Of a stretch of DNA of 42,976 nucleotides, positions 7,998 through 15,281 are shown in pieces; position 1 is the first letter of the stretch, and the number at the start of each line of letters is the position of its first letter. Under the pieces are notes generated by a model that saw nothing but the letters and a program-made list of their open reading frames with translations, had not been told where the DNA came from and did not search any database. Made by a program: the position numbers and the translations under genes. The stretch comes from Clostridia bacterium BRH_c25 (GTDB lineage Bacteria > Bacillota_A > Clostridia > Lutisporales > Lutisporaceae), in assembly GCA_001515955.1 (NCBI GenBank), contig LOES01000066.1:1-42976 (forward strand), read 5' to 3'.

Positions 7998-9581
7998 ATG
8001 AGTAAAGCATATTTAAGAAAAAATTTCCATGAAGCCCGTTGGGATGAACCTATGATTTATGAGCTTTCAACTCCAGGCACCAGAGGAATATTGATTCCGG
8101 AGGTTGAAGATGAAATTGTTGCAGCAGTTGGTGATGTTGCAGCTTCTTTACCCAAGAATGTCAGAAGGAAAGCACCTCTTTTATTGCCCGAAGTTGACCA
8201 GAAACATGTTTTAGCACACTATATTCATTTGACTCAGGAAACAATGGGTTCAAATATCAGTAATGACCTTAGTGAAGGGACCTGCACAATGAAATATAAC
8301 CCCAGATTAAGCGAAGCGATGGCGCTTAATAATAACTTTGCAGAACTACATCCGGAACAGGATGTAGAAACTGTACAGGGTATACTGGAGATATTTTATA
8401 AATTTGAGCATATCATGAAAGAAATTTCCGGGATGGACAAATTCAGCTTCCAACCGGGTGGTGGTAATCATGCAGTCTATTGCGCCGCTTCAGTTATGAG
8501 AGCATATCATGCATCCAGAAAGGATTCCAAGAGAGATACCATTATTACAACAATATTCTCTCACCCTTGCGATGCAGCTGCTCCATGCACTGCCGGATAT
8601 AATGTAATTACCATATATCCGGATGAAAGAGGAGTACCGGATATAGAGGCTTTTAAAAAAGCAGTTGAAGAAACCGGCGATCATTTAGCGGGTATTTTCA
8701 TGACTAACCCGGAAGATATAGGCATCTATAATCCCAATATAGATAGATTTGCCGATTTAGTTCATTCAGTGGGTGGGCTTTGCTACTACGATCAAGCTAA
8801 TGCCAATGCATTTTTAGGTGTTGTCAGAGCAAGAGAGGCTGGCTTTGATATGTGTCATTTTAATGTACATAAGACCTTTGGCACTCCCCATGGTGGAGAA
8901 GGTCCGGCAAATGGAGCCTTTGGCTGTCGGGAGTTTTTAACTAAATTCATGCCCAAGCCTACAGTGGAGTTTGACGGTGAAAAATACTATCTGGACTTTG
9001 ACAGACCTGAAAGCTTTGGCAAAGTCAGAGAGTATATTGGTACTGCCGGGGTTATTTTAAGAGCGTATAGCTGGGTTATGATGCATGGGGCAGAAGGCAT
9101 AAAAGAATGTGCGGAAATTTCTGTCCTGAATAATAACTACCTTGAAAAATTGCTTTTATCCATCAAAGGTTGTGGAGAAGCATTCCTGGGTAATGGTATT
9201 ACCAGGCAAGAGCAGTGCAGATACTCTTGGGAAGAGCTTTATAAAGATACAGGTGTAGGTACTGATAATATCAATAAGAGAATAAACGACTATGGCATTC
9301 CTTGGTACTGGGCTTCCCACCATCCATGGGTCATACCTCAGCCTATGACTCTTGAGCCTTGCGAAACCTATAGCAAATGTGATTTAGAGGAATATTATGA
9401 AACTCTTAAACAAGTAGCTGACGAAGCATATACAAATCCGGAAATAGTTTTGAGTGCTCCTCATAACAGTGCGGCTCATGATTTAGCAAATTCAGCAGAT
9501 CTTGATGATCCAACCAAATGGGCTATAACCTGGAGGGCGTTCCTAAAAAAACATGGAGACAAATACGTAAAAGTTAAATAG
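7998..9581 (+). CDS. gcvPB: Glycine dehydrogenase subunit 2-like PLP enzyme (diverged GcvPB)
   Basis: A 527-residue protein matching the PLP-carrying beta half of the split P-protein. The Schiff-base lysine is Lys292 in HFNVHKTFGTPHGGEGP; Asp265 in YYDQANANA is the expected PLP-ring aspartate; CTMKYNPRLSE (96-106) and FAELHPEQ are family landmarks. Several otherwise conserved pocket motifs differ: LQPAAGAQGE is FQPGGGNHAV (151-160), SAHGTNPASA is FSHPCDAAAP (187-196), and LYPLGSCTMKY is DLSEGTCTMKY. It is also about 40 residues longer than usual. The coupled changes suggest a PLP enzyme with the P-protein fold but a different substrate or acceptor. Start ATG with GGAGGG 10 bases upstream. The symbol marks family only. 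It is probably co-transcribed with the preceding subunit as a heterodimer. Confidence 0.85.
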   Translation: MSKAYLRKNFHEARWDEPMIYELSTPGTRGILIPEVEDEIVAAVGDVAASLPKNVRRKAPLLLPEVDQKHVLAHYIHLTQETMGSNISNDLSEGTCTMKYNPRLSEAMALNNNFAELHPEQDVETVQGILEIFYKFEHIMKEISGMDKFSFQPGGGNHAVYCAASVMRAYHASRKDSKRDTIITTIFSHPCDAAAPCTAGYNVITIYPDERGVPDIEAFKKAVEETGDHLAGIFMTNPEDIGIYNPNIDRFADLVHSVGGLCYYDQANANAFLGVVRAREAGFDMCHFNVHKTFGTPHGGEGPANGAFGCREFLTKFMPKPTVEFDGEKYYLDFDRPESFGKVREYIGTAGVILRAYSWVMMHGAEGIKECAEISVLNNNYLEKLLLSIKGCGEAFLGNGITRQEQCRYSWEELYKDTGVGTDNINKRINDYGIPWYWASHHPWVIPQPMTLEPCETYSKCDLEEYYETLKQVADEAYTNPEIVLSAPHNSAAHDLANSADLDDPTKWAITWRAFLKKHGDKYVKVK

Positions 9582-9592
9582 TAAATACCTTA

Positions 9593-9643
9593 ATATAGTG
9601 CCCCGCAAACCCTGGAAGGAATATACTTGACGGGGCACTATAT
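9593..9643 (+). repeat. Long perfect inverted repeat between the P-protein and AcoX-like genes
   Basis: Two 13-base arms (ATATAGTGCCCCG / CGGGGCACTATAT) pair perfectly around a 25-base spacer, starting 12 bases after the P-protein stop. No T-run follows, so it is not a standard terminator. It could be an mRNA-stabilising or processing hairpin, an attenuator separating the two halves of the operon, or an operator. Confidence 0.65.
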
Positions 9644-9714
9644 AGACCCGTTAGCTGACCTGGTTAAATGCTTATGTTAACATTTTAGAATACTAAGAAA
9701 AAGGATGTGAAATT

Positions 9715-10839
9715 TTGGCTAAGAAAATCGGAATTATTATTAATCCGGTAGCTGGAATGGGAGGTAGAGTTGGTTTAAAAGGATCCGATGGAGAAGAAAT
9801 ATTAGCCAAAGCTTTAGAATTAGGAGCAAAACCAGAATGTCCCAATAAGGCCATAATTGCTATAAGTCAACTTAAGGAATTTAAGGAGGAAAGCTTAGAG
9901 ATTTATACTTGCCCAAATGAAATGGGAGAGGATGAAGTCAAGGCAAGTGGACTGGAGCCCATTGTCATCGGGCAGATTCATTCAGGGCATACAAAACCGG
10001 AAGATACTATGAGAGCTGCCGGAGATATGTATGATATAGGTGTAGACTTGATACTTTTTGCCGGCGGAGATGGTACGGCCAGAAACATATTAGATGCAGT
10101 TGGAGATAAATTAGCTGTCTTAGGTGTGCCGGGAGGCTGCAAAATACATTCAGCCGTATATGCAATAAATCCAAAGGCTGCGGGAAGGTTAGTGCTGGAA
10201 TACTTGCAAGGAAAAGTCAAAGACCTGAAAGAATCTGAAGTGATGGATATTGATGAAGATGCTTTTAGGGAAGGGGTTCTTAGAGCAAAATTATACGGTT
10301 ATATGAAGGTTCCTAATGAGAAAAGAATGGTTCAGAATCTGAAAAGTGGGAGAAGTTACGGAGAAGAAGCTGCTTTGGATTTAGTAGCGAGGTATGTATC
10401 TTCTATTTTAGAAAAAGATGTACTTTATGTTATGGGCACAGGGTCAACAGTAAGAGGAGTCATGGATAAACTGGGGCTTAAAAACACTCTGTTGGGGGTA
10501 GACTTAGTTTACAATAATCAAGTAATAGCAAAGGATGTAAATGAAAGCACCATACTGATGTATCTGGAAAAATATAATAAAGCAAGGATAATTGTTACAG
10601 TAATTGGCGGTCAAGGATATTTATTTGGCAGGGGCAATCAGCAGCTAAGCCCAAGAGTTATTAGAAAAGTAGGCCTTGATAAAATCATTATAATAGCAAC
10701 TAAAATCAAGATGTTTTCCCTGTTTGGCCAGCCTTTGTTAGTTGACACCGGAGATGAAAAACTGAATGAAGAGCTTAGCGGATATGCAAGAGTTATTGTT
10801 GGCTATGGTGAGTCTGTTATGTTTAAAGTAGAGGCTTAA
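9715..10839 (+). CDS. AcoX-type protein of the ATP-NAD kinase fold
   Basis: A 374-residue protein of the AcoX/NAD-kinase-like family. It begins IGIIINPVAGMGG, and the nucleotide-binding signature GGDGTARN is at residues 117-124, followed by GVPGGCKIHSAVYAINP, the form seen in AcoX proteins. NAD kinase and diacylglycerol kinase share this fold. AcoX itself is encoded with acetoin dehydrogenase genes, but its reaction is not firmly known. No acetoin dehydrogenase genes are nearby, so an acetoin role is unlikely here. A small-molecule kinase or metabolite-sensing role in the P-protein-like pathway is equally possible. The start is a TTG at 9715 with AAGGATG upstream; no better ATG exists near the conserved N-terminus. 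It lies 133 bases after the preceding gene, with the 9593-9643 inverted repeat between. Confidence 0.8.
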   Translation: MAKKIGIIINPVAGMGGRVGLKGSDGEEILAKALELGAKPECPNKAIIAISQLKEFKEESLEIYTCPNEMGEDEVKASGLEPIVIGQIHSGHTKPEDTMRAAGDMYDIGVDLILFAGGDGTARNILDAVGDKLAVLGVPGGCKIHSAVYAINPKAAGRLVLEYLQGKVKDLKESEVMDIDEDAFREGVLRAKLYGYMKVPNEKRMVQNLKSGRSYGEEAALDLVARYVSSILEKDVLYVMGTGSTVRGVMDKLGLKNTLLGVDLVYNNQVIAKDVNESTILMYLEKYNKARIIVTVIGGQGYLFGRGNQQLSPRVIRKVGLDKIIIIATKIKMFSLFGQPLLVDTGDEKLNEELSGYARVIVGYGESVMFKVEA

Positions 10840-10965
10840 AATTACTAAGTTACCAGGAGTATAAAAAAGGGGGGGCTGAAAGAAACGGCTTATGGATATG
10901 GGTAGTCAACCGGGTTGAACACTATTGAGTAAGTTTACAAAGAAAAAATAAAAGGGGGTACTGAA

Positions 10966-12426
10966 ATGACAGAACCTACAATCAATAAAAACCAAAATAA
11001 ACTTGGTACTGATAGAATGGCTGGATCAGGAACTCTTAAACGATCTTTGAATTTGCTGTATGTATACGCTATTGCTACCGGCGCAATACTGACCTTCATC
11101 GGTTACTGGGATGGAAACTTTCTTACACTGGCAGGTCCGGCAACATTTCTTGGATTTGCGATAATGACATTGATGGTTTTACCTATTGCATTTATTTATG
11201 CGGAATTATCTACAATGCTTCCTTCAGTCGGAGCAGAATTGGTTTACGGAACTGTTGGGCTGAATAAACATATGGGTTTTTGGGCTTCATGGATGATCCT
11301 TGCAGCTTGGATGGCAGTTCCACCGGCTGCTATCATGGGCATTGTCTCATGGATAGACCGTGTCATGCATTTAGGCCTATCGATTGAGAAAATAGCAGTT
11401 ATAGGCGGTGTAGTGCTTGTGCTTTATACTTGGATAAGTCTTCGGGATATCCAGCTGGCAGGTCAGATCCAAACAGGCATGCTGGTTTTTGGTATACTTG
11501 GCTGTACTATTACAGCTATACTCTTTTTGATATCTGGAAACTGGAGTTGGGAAAACTTTCAGCCATTTTTCCGTTCAGCCTTAAATGGCGGCGGTGAAAC
11601 AGGAAATGGCGGCATGTGGGGATGGGTCATGGGAACTGCAGTGCTTATAGGCCCATTTTTCGGATTTGAAACGGTACCTCAAATGGTGGAAGAAGGAAAC
11701 TTTCCCATTAAGGATCAGGGTAAAGCTATATTGGGTTCTGTAGTCACCTGTGGTGCTTTGTACGTATTATTCTTCTTTGCACTTGCAGGAATGGGGGATT
11801 GGGAATTCCTTACCGGCAATGGCACCTACGCACCCTTTGCTGCGCTTAATGTAATGGACAAATTGGGTTGGCCTGTAGCTTATGCTATATATTTCGGCAT
11901 AGCAGGTATCCTTTGCACGATTGGTACCTGCATCCTGGGCTTCTGGCTTTCAACAGTACGCCTGCTGTATGCAATGGGCAGGCAGAACTTTTTGCCAAAG
12001 GTGTTCGCTAAGTGTAATAAGTATCACCAGCCAATTGCTCCGAATGTTTTCTTGTTGGTTATCAGCCTGGCATCCTTGATCCTGATGAATACTACATCAT
12101 TTCTAAACGACTTCTATATGCTGATGGCTTTTTCCTGTGCTACTGCATATTTTATTGTTTGCATCGCAGCAATAAATCTTGCAAGAAAGCATCCGGAATG
12201 GGAGAGGCCTTTTAAGCTTAAGGGCGGCCAGACGTTTAGAATCTTGGCTCTTATTGATGCTTTACTGATAGCATGGTTATGTACACTGGGGCAGAACATT
12301 AAATCCTGGAAAGCATTAAGTGTATACTTGATTTCCGGGGCTGTCTTATGGGTTTGGATGCTGCTCTTTAAGTGGACTAAGGAGAAGGTATGGATGCGTA
12401 CTCCGGAGGGTGAAAAAGATTTTTAG
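10966..12426 (+). CDS. APC-family amino acid/amine permease
   Basis: A 486-residue integral membrane protein with about twelve hydrophobic segments. It begins with a short hydrophilic cytoplasmic N-terminus and then LYVYAIATGAILTFIGYW, which corresponds to the substrate-binding first helix of amino acid-polyamine-organocation transporters. FAIMTLMVLPIAFIYAELS and the glycine-rich GPFFGFETVPQMVEE region are typical of the superfamily. It probably imports the amino acid or amine used by the surrounding enzymes in exchange for a product or with protons. Specificity cannot be read from sequence. The ATG has AAGGGGG 8 bases upstream. The 126-base gap before it includes a TCAACC-G-GGTTGA palindrome (about 10906-10918), a possible operator. 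The next gene follows closely in the same direction. Confidence 0.85.
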   Translation: MTEPTINKNQNKLGTDRMAGSGTLKRSLNLLYVYAIATGAILTFIGYWDGNFLTLAGPATFLGFAIMTLMVLPIAFIYAELSTMLPSVGAELVYGTVGLNKHMGFWASWMILAAWMAVPPAAIMGIVSWIDRVMHLGLSIEKIAVIGGVVLVLYTWISLRDIQLAGQIQTGMLVFGILGCTITAILFLISGNWSWENFQPFFRSALNGGGETGNGGMWGWVMGTAVLIGPFFGFETVPQMVEEGNFPIKDQGKAILGSVVTCGALYVLFFFALAGMGDWEFLTGNGTYAPFAALNVMDKLGWPVAYAIYFGIAGILCTIGTCILGFWLSTVRLLYAMGRQNFLPKVFAKCNKYHQPIAPNVFLLVISLASLILMNTTSFLNDFYMLMAFSCATAYFIVCIAAINLARKHPEWERPFKLKGGQTFRILALIDALLIAWLCTLGQNIKSWKALSVYLISGAVLWVWMLLFKWTKEKVWMRTPEGEKDF

Positions 12427-12477
12427 AATTCTGGAAGGCAGAAACTATTGCTAACCTTAAAACTGGGAGGGTTAATA

Positions 12478-13254
12478 ATGGACCGATTGAAAGGAAAGGT
12501 AGCTTTGATAGCTGGTGCTGCAATGGGTATTGGTGAAGCAGACGCAAAACTGTTTGCTAAAGAAGGTGCTAAGGTTGTAGTTGCAGATATCAACGAAAAC
12601 GAAGGAAAAAGGGTTGTAAATGAAATAATTGCAGATGGTGGAGAAGCAATATTTGTTAAGCTCGATGTAGCCAAAGAAGAAGATTGGAAGAATGCAACTG
12701 CGGAAGCTCTTAAAGAATATGGGAAATTGAATGTCCAAGTCAATAATGCTGGAATTTCCTTAGGGAAGAATATTGAACAAACGACCCTGGAAGACTGGAA
12801 CTGGTTGATGAACATAAATGCAACCGGTGTATTTCTTGGTACGAAATATGGAATTCTTGCAATGAAAGATAATAAGGAAAGGTGTTCCATTGTCAATAGG
12901 TCATCTATTGACGGACAAATTGCGGAAGCTGGTTTATTCGCATATTGTGCTTCTAAAGGGGCTGTAACAATTCTTACAAAATCAGCAGCTCTTCATTGTG
13001 GCGAAAAGGGATACAGTATTCGGGTCAATTCAGTGCACCCGGGATATGTTCACACTGCACTAACTGAAAAAGAAGCTGCAGACTCAGGGTTAAGCCCTGC
13101 TGAGTATTTTGCCAAGGTAGGCAAAATGCATCCTATAGGATATATTGGCAAGCCGATAGATATTGCATACGCAGACCTATATTTGGTTTCCGATGAATCG
13201 ATTTTTGTTACCGGGTCAGAATTGACTATTGATGGCGGATGGACAGCTCAGTAA
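12478..13254 (+). CDS. Short-chain dehydrogenase/reductase (SDR)
   Basis: A 258-residue classical SDR. It has the dinucleotide loop GAAMGIG (13-19), an Asp at 37 at the end of beta-2 that favours NAD over NADP, NNAG (89-92), a catalytic Ser143 in VNRSS, and Tyr156/Lys160 in YCASK. The C-terminus GSELTIDGGW is the usual SDR ending. It most likely oxidises a secondary alcohol or reduces a ketone from the pathway. The exact substrate is unknown; relatives include cyclohexanol- and glucose-dehydrogenase-type enzymes. The start is the ATG at 12478 with GGGAGGG 6 bases upstream, not the in-frame TTG at 12448. It lies 51 bases after the permease, as last gene of the operon, and is followed by a strong hairpin terminator. 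Confidence 0.87.
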   Translation: MDRLKGKVALIAGAAMGIGEADAKLFAKEGAKVVVADINENEGKRVVNEIIADGGEAIFVKLDVAKEEDWKNATAEALKEYGKLNVQVNNAGISLGKNIEQTTLEDWNWLMNINATGVFLGTKYGILAMKDNKERCSIVNRSSIDGQIAEAGLFAYCASKGAVTILTKSAALHCGEKGYSIRVNSVHPGYVHTALTEKEAADSGLSPAEYFAKVGKMHPIGYIGKPIDIAYADLYLVSDESIFVTGSELTIDGGWTAQ

Positions 13255-13271
13255 TATTTAAATTTACATAT

Positions 13272-13306
13272 AAAGCACTGCATTCGCTTATTGAATGCAG
13301 TGCTTT
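13272..13306 (+). terminator. Hairpin terminator after the SDR gene
   Basis: A perfect 14-bp stem (AAAGCACTGCATTC / GAATGCAGTGCTTT) with a 7-base loop lies 17 bases after the SDR stop. It ends in TTT, but no longer T-run follows. Nearly the same hairpin occurs at 41915-41949. Confidence 0.75.
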
Positions 13307-13383
13307 CTGTCTGAATTTCTCCATTTACTATCATTTCAAAAAAATACAAAAAAATCCCTCAAAATACATCTTGAAAAAATATA

Positions 13384-13412
13384 TTGAATTTTCTTCTAAT
13401 TTAGATTATAAT
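13384..13412 (+). promoter_or_regulatory. Sigma-A promoter of the CoA-transferase/symporter operon
   Basis: TTGAAT and TATAAT are separated by exactly 17 bases. Transcription would start near 13419, about 320 bases before the CoA-transferase start, leaving a long leader. Confidence 0.65.
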
Positions 13413-13741
13413 GATAACAAAATTTTCATAAGTATATAGGTTGCACTAAAGAAGGTTCAAAGAAGAATTATGCAACCTATGAAATCAAGGAATATGATTT
13501 TGCAATATTTGAATTTCAATGTAGAATAGTATAATAAGAGGGGTCAGAAAAGGGTCAGCACTACTTTAAGCAGTATGCTTTCCCAACAAACGGTCACATT
13601 ACTTGCCCTAGGGGAATACCACCCTTGAAGTGCAAGCTAAAATCTGATTGGTTGCCCTTTATAGCATGTTTATTGCTATATATGGGATTAACTAATCAGA
13701 TTTTAAATTTTGCGGGCAGTTATTAGTAAAGGAGGATAAAA
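13413..13741 (+). promoter_or_regulatory. Long structured leader upstream of the CoA-transferase gene
   Basis: This gene-free stretch can fold twice. ATAGGTTGCA (13436-13445) pairs perfectly with TGCAACCTAT (13471-13480). Further on, TAAAATCTGATTGGTT (13638-13653) pairs with AACTAATCAGATTTTA (13690-13705) with one mismatch, and nested inside are CCC/GGG and TATAGCA/TGCTATA. The second hairpin ends 37 bases before the start codon. I do not recognise a known riboswitch. The large hairpin could also be a MITE-like insertion, as weaker pairing continues outward to GCAA/TTGC. GGAGG lies 6 bases before the gene's ATG. Confidence 0.5.
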
Positions 13742-15259
13742 ATGTTTCAGGAGAGAATCAGGTGTAAAAAACTACTTGACAGGGTAATGTCGGCAGAACA
13801 GGCTGCAGAACTTGTTAAAGATGGAATGAATGTCGGAACCAGCGGCTTTACCCCAGCAGGGTATCCCAAAGCGGTACCACTGGCATTAGCACGCAAAGTT
13901 CAGGAAACAGGTGAGAAAATTAAGATCAATCTGTTGACTGGAGCTTCCGTAGGTGTGGAGTTAGATGATGCTTTAGTAAAAGCGGGAGTGATTAATAAAA
14001 GGCTTCCCTATCAGACTTGCGACTCCATGAGAAATGCGCTTAATACATCGGGAGAGGTTGAATATCAGGACATTCATTTAAGCCATGTGGCTCAGCAGGT
14101 AAGGTATGGTTTTTACGGGGATCTGGACCTTGCTATTGTGGAAGCTTGTGCCATTACTGAAGAAGGCTGCATCGTTCCAACTACTTCTTTGGGGAATAGT
14201 CCAACCTTTGTGAAAGCTGCGAAGAAAGTAATTATAGAAATTAATACCAGCCAACCTCTGGCTTTAGAAGGTATGCACGATGTTTATATCCCGGAAGATC
14301 CGCCTAACCGCGGTCCGATTCCTTTGATTAAGACTGAACAGAGGATAGGCACTACGTATATTGAATGTGACATGGATAAAATTGCTGCAATAGTTGTTAC
14401 GGATATACCTGACAATGTAAAAGGCTTGGGTGGTATTGATGATATATCGAAAGCAATGGCCCGGAACCTGATTTCATTTATAGATAAGGAAGTAAAAGCT
14501 AAAAGAATGCCTAAGAGTCTTCTGCCATTGCAATCGGGTGTGGGAAGTATTGCAAATGCGGTGTTGGCTGGGCTTGTTGAATCTGAGTACAGAGATCTCA
14601 CATTTTATTCTGAAGTTATTCAGGATTCAGCTTTGGATTGCATTGATGCTGGAATATTCAGTATTTGTTCGGGATCGTCCCTTACACTATCTGATACCGG
14701 TATGAAAAAGTTTTTTACTAATATTGAGAAATACAAAAAACACATTATTCTCCGACCTCAGGAAATAAGCAACAATCCGGAGCTTATCCGAAGATTGGGT
14801 ATCATCAGTATGAATACGGCGATTGAAGCTGATATTTACGGTCATGTGAATTCTACACATATAATGGGAACACGCATGATGAATGGAATAGGAGGAGCGG
14901 GAGACTTTACGCGAAATGCTTATTTGTCCATATTTCTAACAGCGTCTACAGCAAAAGATGGAAATATTTCTAGTATAGTACCTATGTGTTCACATATTGA
15001 TCATACGGAACATGACGTCAATGTGATCATAACTGAACAAGGAACGGCTGATCTCAGAAATAAGTCTCCAAGGGAAAGGGCTATGGAAATTATTAACAAG
15101 TGTGCTCATCCGGACTATGTTCCATTGCTCAAGGATTATTATGAGAGTACCCTTGATTCCCTGGGAAAAGGAAAGTGCCATACACCTCACATTATGGGTG
15201 AGGCTCATTCATTCCACAAGCGCTTTATAGAGACAGGTACGATGAAAGAAAAAGTGTAA
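13742..15259 (+). CDS. Acetyl-CoA hydrolase/transferase family CoA-transferase (Cat1/AarC type)
   Basis: A 505-residue class I CoA-transferase, the usual length for succinyl-CoA:acetate CoA-transferases (AarC, Cat1). Glu291 in FYSEVIQDS is the expected catalytic glutamate that forms the glutamyl-CoA thioester. QSGVGSIANAV (264-274) and NGIGGAGDF (381-389) are the conserved oxyanion and G.GG loops. It would move CoA between acyl-CoA and a free short-chain carboxylate such as acetate, succinate or 4-hydroxybutyrate. Which pair it uses is not readable. The ATG has GGAGG 6 bases upstream. The gene follows a promoter and structured leader and is 22 bases from the symporter gene, so the pair probably imports a carboxylate and activates it as a CoA thioester. 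Confidence 0.88.
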   Translation: MFQERIRCKKLLDRVMSAEQAAELVKDGMNVGTSGFTPAGYPKAVPLALARKVQETGEKIKINLLTGASVGVELDDALVKAGVINKRLPYQTCDSMRNALNTSGEVEYQDIHLSHVAQQVRYGFYGDLDLAIVEACAITEEGCIVPTTSLGNSPTFVKAAKKVIIEINTSQPLALEGMHDVYIPEDPPNRGPIPLIKTEQRIGTTYIECDMDKIAAIVVTDIPDNVKGLGGIDDISKAMARNLISFIDKEVKAKRMPKSLLPLQSGVGSIANAVLAGLVESEYRDLTFYSEVIQDSALDCIDAGIFSICSGSSLTLSDTGMKKFFTNIEKYKKHIILRPQEISNNPELIRRLGIISMNTAIEADIYGHVNSTHIMGTRMMNGIGGAGDFTRNAYLSIFLTASTAKDGNISSIVPMCSHIDHTEHDVNVIITEQGTADLRNKSPRERAMEIINKCAHPDYVPLLKDYYESTLDSLGKGKCHTPHIMGEAHSFHKRFIETGTMKEKV

Positions 15260-15281
15260 CAAAAAGAAGAGGGTGCATAAG

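Noticed and set aside
9715..10839. Acetoin catabolism gene (acoX)
   Set aside because: No acetoin dehydrogenase E1/E2/E3 genes in the window, so only the family level is claimed.
13590..13612. Second sigma-54-like site before the CoA-transferase gene
   Set aside because: GG and GC are 11 bases apart rather than 10, and a good sigma-A promoter lies upstream.
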